Below are positions 57,310 to 64,000 of a stretch of DNA of 64,000 bases, one piece after another; the first letter of the stretch is position 1; every line of letters starts with the position of its first letter. Below the pieces are notes generated by a model. That model saw only the letters and a list, made by a program, of their open reading frames with translations, did no database searches and had not been told where the DNA came from. A program made the translations under genes and the position numbers. The DNA comes from Paraburkholderia sabiae (GTDB taxonomy: Bacteria > Pseudomonadota > Gammaproteobacteria > Burkholderiales > Burkholderiaceae), in contig NZ_CP125298.1 of NCBI RefSeq assembly GCF_030412785.1, positions 248,001-312,000 on the forward strand, read 5' to 3'.

Positions 57310-58143
57310 ATGCAAACAGAACTTACTCATATGGCGGCAGACCCTCTTCGGTTGGCCGCGCTCTATCACGCCGGCAACGGTGTTCACTGGTCCTCCTACA
57401 GGCAAGCGGCAGCGGTGCTGACCGAGAAACTCAAGGTAAAGGTAGGATTCGCCAGGATCCGCGAAGCGGTAGCGGTATCCGAACTTCCTGCAGAGATCCT
57501 CGCAATATTTAGCGAAGTGGGAATCGTCAACAAAACCGCGCGGGAACTGTTGAAAGCCGCAAAGGCACGCGGCGTCTCTTCGTTGGTCGATCGCGCGAGA
57601 ACACTTGATCCTCAGGGGAAGTCACGCGCTCAGCTGTCTGCGCATGTCTGCGGTAAAGATGTTCTTTTGCGTTCGACGCAGCAGTATTCCAACCCTCTGT
57701 CGCTGGCCGAAACATATAGCGAAGGGCTCGCAAAGGGCAGATGGGTCTCTATGACAGGCGCCGCCGCACATCTCGGCGTGCAGAGACAGGCGATTGCAAA
57801 GGCTACCGCGATCGCCTCTCTGCCCAGCGAATTGCTGGCCCTTTTCCCCGCGATGACTGTCAAGATGGGAGAGCGACTCGTTGGCTTGGCCAAGATCAGG
57901 GGAATGAAGAAAATGAGAGCGCTCGCCATCGAGGCAGGGGGCATAATTCCCCGGCTTTCTCAGGATGAACTGGTTAGCCACCTCGTTGGACTGGCCCGCA
58001 ACTCGGCTTCTGTGAAGCTGGACAGATCCGGTGGCAACCTGATCCTGACCTACGACCTAGGCCCCGTTGACGAAGATGCCGAAATGAGACTTGCCATGAT
58101 GGCTGCGTTTCTGAATGCAGGTGGCGTCGTCAAACCTAGATAA
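57310..58143 (+). CDS. Tandem ParB/KorB-type HTH protein
   Basis: 277 residues from the ATG at 57310 (a TTG at 57271 is also possible; no clear ribosome binding site). Two related modules: about residues 20-95 (WSSYRQAAAVLTEKLKVKVG, then AVSELPAEILAIFSEVGIVN) and about 135-215 (WVSMTGAAAHLGVQRQAIAK, then AIASLPSELLALFPAMTVKM). Both look like the central HTH region of ParB/KorB without the N-terminal ParB nuclease-like domain. A short beta-rich tail follows (NLILTYDLGP). Likely a regulator or centromere-binding helper acting on the palindromes upstream. Confidence 0.7.
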   Translation: MQTELTHMAADPLRLAALYHAGNGVHWSSYRQAAAVLTEKLKVKVGFARIREAVAVSELPAEILAIFSEVGIVNKTARELLKAAKARGVSSLVDRARTLDPQGKSRAQLSAHVCGKDVLLRSTQQYSNPLSLAETYSEGLAKGRWVSMTGAAAHLGVQRQAIAKATAIASLPSELLALFPAMTVKMGERLVGLAKIRGMKKMRALAIEAGGIIPRLSQDELVSHLVGLARNSASVKLDRSGGNLILTYDLGPVDEDAEMRLAMMAAFLNAGGVVKPR

Positions 58144-59950
58144 ACCTATCTACTGAATTTAAGCGAGAGGCATCGGATGGCGCGCTCATTCGCGTCATTG
58201 GCCACTACGGAGGGGGTCAGTCTTCGACGGTTGCATTCCTAAGAACGGATTCTGCCTACCCAGATTTGCGGGCGGTCCCGGAAGTTGCGCAGACCGATGT
58301 TGTGCCTAGCGAGTCATGCCCGGCCAAATTTCGAGCGCTCTTAAGACTCATGCCGTTCGCGACCGCATCCGGCACCAATGTGTGTCGCAACGGGCATCCA
58401 CCGAGAGGGTGGGGTGCAGCCTTACCGGCTCGCGTTTGGGCTGTCGCCGGTTCCCGGCGCCGGACGAAGCGCTGCTGCAGTTGCCGTCGGCTCGGTGGAC
58501 AAACAGTGGGGCGAATGGAAGAGCCTGCGCGATCGGAGTCGTGTGCGCGCGAAAAATGATCGAGCTAGCCTTGGAGGCGAGCAAGGCGATACCGGCGACT
58601 TGGTAGTACAAGGCGGTGAAGCGGTTTTTCGCGAAAGCGACCGCCGCAGCCCTCAGCGAAGACTCGCCGCATGCGCGGGCTTTCTGCGCCGTGAGCCGCC
58701 ACTGGCTGCGTCGATTGCGAACATTGTCGCGCGCCTTCGCGAGGGCTCGGGCTCGGGATGGGCGCCAAGCGCCTCCCGCATCAACGCCGTCTCGTCCGTC
58801 GAGAGAAACCGTGCTTGCTTTTCAGGAGTAGCCCGACCGACGGTCGGCAGGCCGGACGCGCGACTAAGTTGCAGGTAGTCGACGTCGCAGAGCCGCTCGA
58901 ACAGCTCCGTGATGATCTTCTTGGTCCGCCCGCCGACCGGTCCGACAGCGGGCCGAGAAATGGTCGCCACGCCGGGGTAGCCCCACCCTACGCCTATGGC
59001 GCGGGCACGCCCCAAGGCGCTGGGGCGCGGAGGAATGCGATGTACGCAGAAAACTCGTCGCGCGTCCAGTCCGAGATCGGCCTGCCGATCCTGCGTGCGT
59101 ACCAGAATAGGCGCTCCGCCTCGCAGTGAGATGGCGATTGCATCACACGGTACCCAGCGCCCTTGAATAATCGCTCGGTCGTATCGGGTACTGCGTAGGC
59201 GTGGTCGCCGCGAGTCGCCCGCGTCCGGTCGCCATGGCTGCGAGCGAGCGTGCGAGGGCGGGCGGCGCGGGTACGACTGGGGCGAAGTCATAGCGGTAGA
59301 AATAACGCCAGGCTTGAACGCGCGAACCACCGTCGCCAATCCCGCTAACAAAAACAGTGACTCCCACAGTCTCGGTTCGCCTGCTTCTAGGCATGGCTGA
59401 GGGGAAAAGACCTTACCAAGTGCCTTTGTAAGATGACGTCCGTCAACTGCAACATCCTTGTGTAGTCGGCGACTCAGTGTCCTAGCATTGCGGGCCAGCA
59501 AGTGATCGCTTAGTATAACTAAAAAAATTCGACGGAACGCGATGGAGAAGGTGAGGGCTCCGTGAAACAATCTTTAGCACACTGCCGGCCGCGCGAAATC
59601 ACGGCGCAGCGGGCGTTCCAGAGAACGGACGCGGCTTTTTCCTGAAGTTGTTTCACGGTTTAAGAGGAGTTCAGATGCTGAAAACGCCGAAGGAAGCGTC
59701 TCTGCGAGTCTTGTCCTCGCATTGAGCCTCCAGCGTAGTGAACATTACGTATTCTGTAATTCTGGCAGGCCAATATAGGGAGCGGGTGAAACGGGGGAGG
59801 CGATCTTGGCGGGCCGCTTGTCCTGACTGGACGTAGACGCACGGAATACAAGGGTCGGGAAACGCCTCCGGTCGGAGTAGACAGTTTTAAAAACGACTCC
59901 GTCGCGCTGATAGTTCGGTCTCTTGGCGAGACGGCCCGCCTTGTTGGCGG
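58144..59950. other. Low-density, probably decayed region
   Basis: 1.8 kb without a gene I can support. Long frames exist on both strands, the longest on the minus strand at 58653-59570. It has no recognisable domain, although RTKKIITELFERLCDVDYLQ near its end is protein-like and may be a relic. AT-rich around 59500-59680. Confidence 0.5.
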
Positions 59951-60181
59951 TCAGCGACGGCCGACAGTGCAGGGCGGTTTGGGCAGCGGCTCGGCGTCCG
60001 CGAACGCGGTGCCGCAACGCACGGCAAATGCGAAAGCCGACTCCCGGTTGGCAAACTGTCCCAGGTCGCCAAGAGAGGTCGTCTCGCCATCCTCTTCGAG
60101 GATCGAAACCCGGGCGACGAACGTGTTGCCGGCTCTTGATACAGACGGCTGGATGGCGACGCCGTGGTGAACGAAATACAT
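59951..60181 (-). CDS. DUF6566-like 76-residue protein
   Basis: GGGAGG 6 bases upstream of the ATG. Product MYFVHHGVAIQPSVSRAGNT...FVARVSILEEDGETTSLGDL resembles small conserved Burkholderiaceae proteins (DUF6566-type). Function unknown. It supports the host assignment. Confidence 0.72.
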   Translation of the reverse strand: MYFVHHGVAIQPSVSRAGNTFVARVSILEEDGETTSLGDLGQFANRESAFAFAVRCGTAFADAEPLPKPPCTVGRR

Positions 60182-60541
60182 TTACGCCTCCCGTCGGGTG
60201 GTGTCCACGCGGCGATTGTAGGCCAATTTCTCCGTGGGCTGATGCGCGAAGGACGAACGCCTATGGCGTTGTGGAACGTAAGTCCGTTGATCGATAGAGT
60301 CAGGCGGCTGACGAATCGGCCATGCGACGCGGAACCGGCAGAGAAGCGCGCCGACGTCGTCGAGCATCGGGGAGCGTCGGCACCGATGTGGGGCAGGGCC
60401 CCTGGCGCGAACCAACTGCCCAACAGATCGGTGCGCCGCGGTTGCGTCCGGACCGGCCGCCGGAGCATGATTAAGACGTTGTGGGTTCCACGTCCGCGTT
60501 GACGCTCGAACAGTCCGGGCGAACTTCCGCTGGAGACCATT
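60182..60541. other. Intergenic region
   Basis: 360 bases between two divergent small genes; probably promoters. No motif recognised. Confidence 0.4.
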
Positions 60542-60799
60542 GTGCGCACTCTCGTCGTCGGCCTGTTGCTTCTTTTCGTGGAGGTGTCCGCTTTTGATGC
60601 ACATGCGGAGGTTGACCAACGCTGCGCATCCGTGCAGGCGAGTATCTGCAATTACACATTCGCGCAATGTCAATGCACGTCGGCCGGTCGGACGAACGAC
60701 CCCAATGGCGTGGCGGAGCAGCAGAGACGATGCACCCGGGATTGCCAAGAGGCATACCAAAAGTGCGTGGCGGATGCGACTCGGTCCTGTTACCGATAG
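60542..60799 (+). CDS. Small secreted Cys-rich protein
   Basis: 85 residues. GTG start with GGAG 6 bases upstream, a signal peptide (LVVGLLLLFVEVSAFDAHA) and seven Cys in the mature part (CASVQASICNYTFAQCQC; CTRDCQEAYQKC). Predicted periplasmic or secreted. Not recognised. Confidence 0.6.
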   Translation: MRTLVVGLLLLFVEVSAFDAHAEVDQRCASVQASICNYTFAQCQCTSAGRTNDPNGVAEQQRRCTRDCQEAYQKCVADATRSCYR

Positions 60800-61398
60800 G
60801 GCATCAGACCATTGGGGACCGCGCCATCGATGATCGCGGATGGGGTAGCGTCCGAAGGGCATCGCAGCAACGCACGCTGTCGAGGGTTTCGGTCATTCCG
60901 ATTTGAACGGCAGAGCGGAGTTGATAAAGGCCCGGGCTTGTTTGCCATAATCGGACGCCGGTCATGGGGAACAAAGTCGAGCCGCTCGGGGAAACTGGCG
61001 ATCGGAGCGACCGCATCCCCCAAAAATAGATCGACCACGTGACGGGGTATCGGCGTCATACGCCGCTGAATGACATGGCGTGACTGACGGATACGCGAGA
61101 TACGCGCACATCGATCGCGTATGCTTTCTGCGGCTCGAAAGACCGCCCTCTAGCCCAAACACGTGCGAAGACCGAACGCATGCGCACAGTCATGCCTAAC
61201 GGCGAACGCCTCGTGCCGTGGCCTGGCGCCGGGGTGCCCAGCACGCATGTCTCGGGCACAAGTCGTACGTCCACCTGTTGGTCAGGCGAACATGCGACGC
61301 ACGCTGAGCCGCACAACCCGGTGAGCCGCTTTCGGAGCATGTGGCAAGGCTCTGGAAGCTGTCGCGCCAGACGCGTCGTACTCCGAACGGTTGACAAG
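60800..61398. other. Intergenic region before the Tni transposon
   Basis: About 600 bases. Overlapping frames on both strands, none with motifs or good starts. I see no gene. Confidence 0.45.
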
Positions 61399-61590
61399 TG
61401 TTGACGTCGCTTAATCCTGCTAGCCGCGCCGACTAATTCTGCGAATGACCCGAGACGTCGGAGCCCTATATTTCTCGAGAAAAGCTCAAAACTTCTCAAA
61501 TTTTACGATGTCGTGACAATGCGACATTGTGTGTGCTAGCGGACGAATGATGGCGCTATTGCATTTCACCCGACGACTAATTCCGCTAGC
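61399..61590 (+). mobile_element. Candidate left end of a TniA/TniB transposon
   Basis: Three related blocks: GTCGCTTAATCCTGCTAGC (61407-61425), GACTAATTCTGCGAATG (61431-61447) and GACTAATTCCGCTAGCG (61575-61591). They share (C)TAAT-C-GC, as expected of TniA-binding repeats at a transposon end. A TGTTGAC at 61399 could be the terminus. The exact boundary needs comparison with an empty site. Confidence 0.5.
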
Positions 61591-61603
61591 GTGAGGGTAG
61601 AGC

Positions 61604-63250
61604 ATGTTGGGCACGGGGAGCAAGATGCTAAAGAAAGGCAACCTTTCCGATCGCGAGACAACCATCGCCCGCATTTTGCGAACGCTTGGCAAAGACCCGA
61701 TGACGCGAGGGCAGGCCAAGCAAGCAGCGATTTTGCTCGATGTCCACTGGACAACAATTTACCGCTTGCGGAGACGGTTTCTTGCCGACCCGGTTGCCAG
61801 TTCACTGAAACCGCATCCGCCCGGACCGAGGACTGGTAGTCGTCGCATAGGGCGACATACTGAAGTCGTCATCGACGACGTATTGACCGTCTGGCTGCCC
61901 GCACAACGTCAGCTCGCGCACCCGCTTACGAGCCTTGTAGCGGAGGTGCGTCGACGATGCATGGAGGCCGGTGTCAGTTCTCCAAGCCGCGACACTGTTG
62001 CTCGGCGATGGTCATCCCATAAGCGCGAAGAAGCATTGGAGCGGGCAAAAAGCCCCAAATCGGCGATTGCGCCCGGGAATTTCATCGTCGGAAAACCCCT
62101 TGACGTCGTTCAAATCGACCATACCCAAGCCGATCTTATTGTAGTCGACGACCTGACGAGGCGCCCATTGGGCCGGCCTTGGTTGTCGCTAGCGATCGAC
62201 GTGGCCACGCGATGTGTGGTGGGCTTCTTTGTCGGCATTGACCGCCCAAATGCCGCAACTGTCGCATTGCTCCTCACGCGAATCGTTCTGCCGAAAACAG
62301 AATGGCTCAGCAAGCTTGGCGTGCGAACGGACTGGCCGATGCATGGCATGCCCCGAATGCTGCATCTGGACAATGCAGCGGAATTCAAAAGTAGGGCGTT
62401 GCAACTGGGGTGTGCCGAATATGGCGTCGAGTTGATGTATCGGCCAGTCGGCAAGCCGCACTTCGGTGGGCACATTGAACGGCTGAACCGGACGCTTATG
62501 GAGCGTGTGCACGATTTGCCGGGATCAACTGGCTCATCACCAAAAGGGCGCAAGGAGCGACGTTCTGAACAGCAGGCCGCATTGACCCTCGGGGAGTTTG
62601 AACAATGGTTGGCCCTCGAAGTTGGCCAGCGATATCACTACAGCGCGCATCGAGGCCTGCGTGGCGATACACCAGCAGGCAGATGGACGACCCTATGTGC
62701 GACCTCACCCGTGAACGGGCTCTCAGCTGCTCCCGATGCCGCGCTGCGATTTCTGTTGCATTTTCTTCCCGCAGCTCGCCGGACGATCCAACGCGATGGC
62801 CTCACGCTATTTCACATTCGGTACTGGCACCCCATATTTACAGCTTGGCGCGAGACCGACCACGACGTCATTGTTCGCTATCACCCCGAGGATCTCTCCC
62901 GGATTTATGTAAAGGTTGCGCGGCATGATTTTATCGAAGTGCGATATGCAGATCTGAGGCGCCCTGCCATTTCACTTTGGGAACAAAGAGCAGCGGTAAA
63001 GCATCTGCGGGAGCAAGGCCAACGAACCGTTTCGGAGGTCATGATGTTCCGCACAATCGAAGAACAACGCAGCCTCGTGGATCGCGCACAGAGAGCGACA
63101 CGAAGCGTATTACGGCGACGCTTGCCGAAGACGCGCGGCCGGCCTCGATCAGAGCTTCTTCCAGCACAGCTGGATGATAAACGCGCGTCCCAAGCCACGC
63201 CGATTGATTATAGCCAACCCATATCTGCGTACGACGTCGAGCAATGGTGA
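61604..63250 (+). CDS. tniA: TniA-like DDE transposase
   Basis: 548 residues (ATG at 61604, or 61625 with GGGGAG upstream). HTH region (RGQAKQAAILLDVHWTTIYRLRR) precedes the DDE core: VVQIDHTQADLIVVDD (Asp), MLHLDNAAEFKS (Asp) and GGHIERLNRTLMERVHDLPG (Glu), as in TniA/TnsB. C-terminal Mu-like beta domain (IYVKVARHDFIEVRYADL). Cuts and joins ends with TniB. Length matches TniA (about 550). Confidence 0.9.
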   Translation: MLGTGSKMLKKGNLSDRETTIARILRTLGKDPMTRGQAKQAAILLDVHWTTIYRLRRRFLADPVASSLKPHPPGPRTGSRRIGRHTEVVIDDVLTVWLPAQRQLAHPLTSLVAEVRRRCMEAGVSSPSRDTVARRWSSHKREEALERAKSPKSAIAPGNFIVGKPLDVVQIDHTQADLIVVDDLTRRPLGRPWLSLAIDVATRCVVGFFVGIDRPNAATVALLLTRIVLPKTEWLSKLGVRTDWPMHGMPRMLHLDNAAEFKSRALQLGCAEYGVELMYRPVGKPHFGGHIERLNRTLMERVHDLPGSTGSSPKGRKERRSEQQAALTLGEFEQWLALEVGQRYHYSAHRGLRGDTPAGRWTTLCATSPVNGLSAAPDAALRFLLHFLPAARRTIQRDGLTLFHIRYWHPIFTAWRETDHDVIVRYHPEDLSRIYVKVARHDFIEVRYADLRRPAISLWEQRAAVKHLREQGQRTVSEVMMFRTIEEQRSLVDRAQRATRSVLRRRLPKTRGRPRSELLPAQLDDKRASQATPIDYSQPISAYDVEQW

Positions 63251-63256
63251 CAAATA

Positions 63257-64000
63257 ATGAAGCCAGCGCCCTTTTCGCATCTGCTTCCTGCCGTGCGCGC
63301 TCAAGCGGAACTCGACGTCGAAGCCCGCATCAACTGCCTTTGGGGAAACCGCTGGATCGACTATCCACGTGCGAACCAGGCGTTGCAGGAGCTTGATAGG
63401 CTATTTGCCCTTCCCCGCCGTGAGCGCATGCCATGCATGCTGCTGCATGGTGACTCAAATATTGGCAAGACTCAGATCATCGCCAAATTCCGCCGGCATC
63501 ATCCAGATACGTTCGACGCCAAACGGGGAGTGGAAATCCGTCCCACGATCGCGATGCAGATGCCACCGACGCCAGATCAGCATCGCTTCTATTCTGGACT
63601 GCTATTCGAGGTTGGCGCGCCGCATAATCCCGCGGCAAGCGTCACTGTTCTTGAACGACTTGCGCGGGATCTTCTGCGTCGAATGGCCCCGCGCATGTTC
63701 ATCATTGATGAGGTGCACCACCTTTTGGCGGGCTCATATCGTGAACAGCGCGCTTCGCTAAATCTGCTCAAATTCCTTGCAAACGATCTGCAAGCCAGCA
63801 TGGTGTTGGTCGGCACTCACGACGCGGTGATTGCCCTGCAGACCGACGCACAGATGGTCAGCCGCTTTAAGCCTTTCGAAGTGCCGCGTTGGCAAGAGAG
63901 CGATGGATTTCGGCGCTTGTTGGCGGCGTTCGAGCGTGTCCTGCCGTTGCGCCTTCCATCGGAGCTTGCACAGCGAGATATCGCGCAGTACGTACTTGCC
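63257..64000 (+). CDS. tniB: TniB-like transposition ATPase (3' end outside window)
   Basis: ATG at 63257, 6 bases after tniA. Walker A LLHGDSNIGKTQII, Walker B FIIDEVHHLL, sensor VLVGTHDAV. AAA+ ATPase that guides target choice. Runs off the window; a tniQ is expected next but cannot be seen. Confidence 0.87.
   Translation, partial: MKPAPFSHLLPAVRAQAELDVEARINCLWGNRWIDYPRANQALQELDRLFALPRRERMPCMLLHGDSNIGKTQIIAKFRRHHPDTFDAKRGVEIRPTIAMQMPPTPDQHRFYSGLLFEVGAPHNPAASVTVLERLARDLLRRMAPRMFIIDEVHHLLAGSYREQRASLNLLKFLANDLQASMVLVGTHDAVIALQTDAQMVSRFKPFEVPRWQESDGFRRLLAAFERVLPLRLPSELAQRDIAQYVLA

Noticed and set aside
58653..59570. A 305-codon minus-strand frame
   Set aside because: Mostly Arg/Pro-rich with no domain; only a short stretch looks protein-like, so it is noted as a possible relic rather than a gene.
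59742..59758. ATTAC...GTAAT palindrome as a fifth operator copy
   Set aside because: The half sites are separated by 7 bases instead of 2 and the flanks do not match the family.
61604..64000. CRISPR-associated transposon
   Set aside because: TniA/TniB alone are visible; no Cas genes or CRISPR repeats in the window, and sizes fit Tn402/Tn5053-type elements.

Overview
The window looks like part of a large, probably self-transmissible plasmid from a member of the Burkholderiaceae (Paraburkholderia/Caballeronia/Burkholderia-like). This is inferred from high GC, the protein styles, a PRTRC cassette, a Rep_3-type initiator with iterons, and a DUF6566-like small protein. No rRNA, tRNA, CRISPR array or obvious chromosomal housekeeping gene was seen. 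The host assignment is inference.

Layout. 1-3.4 kb: a Tn554-family recombinase trio (TnpA cut by the window edge, TnpB, TnpC) abutting a DUF5131 (phage Gp37/Gp68-like) gene. 4.5-16.7 kb, minus strand: a PRTRC (ParB-related, ThiF-related) cassette containing ParB, E, C (ubiquitin-like), F, B (E2-like), A (JAMM peptidase) and ThiF (E1-like). It is headed by a fused DNA methyltransferase-helicase and a DUF4942-like protein, and trailed by a membrane protein and an unknown protein. 17.2-21.8 kb, plus strand: small accessory genes (DUF1173, zinc-ribbon and membrane proteins). 22.2-23.3 kb: a tyrosine recombinase with a Fis-like HTH tail. 24.4-26.5 kb: an actin-like ParM/PRTRC-D protein with a small partner, behind centromere-like palindromes. 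26.5-29.9 kb, minus: a Toprim primase and accessory genes. 30.3-35.7 kb, plus: a NERD nuclease, a coiled-coil KfrA-like protein, a striking single-chain FlhD-FlhD-FlhC-like regulator, and a CAP-domain lipoprotein.

35.7-51.3 kb, minus: one long operon in transcription order VirB8, VirB9, VirB10, VirB1-like transglycosylase, a VirB9/TcpQ chimera, a second transglycosylase, a PilL-like protein, PilN, PilO, PilP, PilQ, PilR, PilS, PilV and a Cys/Trp-repeat secreted protein. It joins a type IV secretion outer core to an R64-like type IVb thin pilus. 51.9-58.1 kb: Rep, an iteron origin, ParA-ParB, a second cluster of the same centromere-like palindromes, and a protein with two ParB-type HTH domains. 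58.1-61.4 kb: a low-density, decayed stretch with two credible small genes. 61.4-64 kb: the end of a TniA/TniB (Tn402/Tn5053-like) transposon running off the window.

How it may work together (inference): Rep/iterons, ParABS and ParMR maintain the plasmid, and two DNA-segregation loci appear to share one palindrome family. The FlhD-FlhD-FlhC protein resembles a fused version of the FlhDC-type conjugation activators SetCD/AcaCD and is the best candidate for master regulator of the pilus/T4SS operon. Two copies of an unusual inverted-repeat element (22.1 and 51.55 kb) and four TTAC(AC/GT)GTAA-like sites are candidate operators. The PRTRC cassette encodes a ubiquitin-like set of unknown function.
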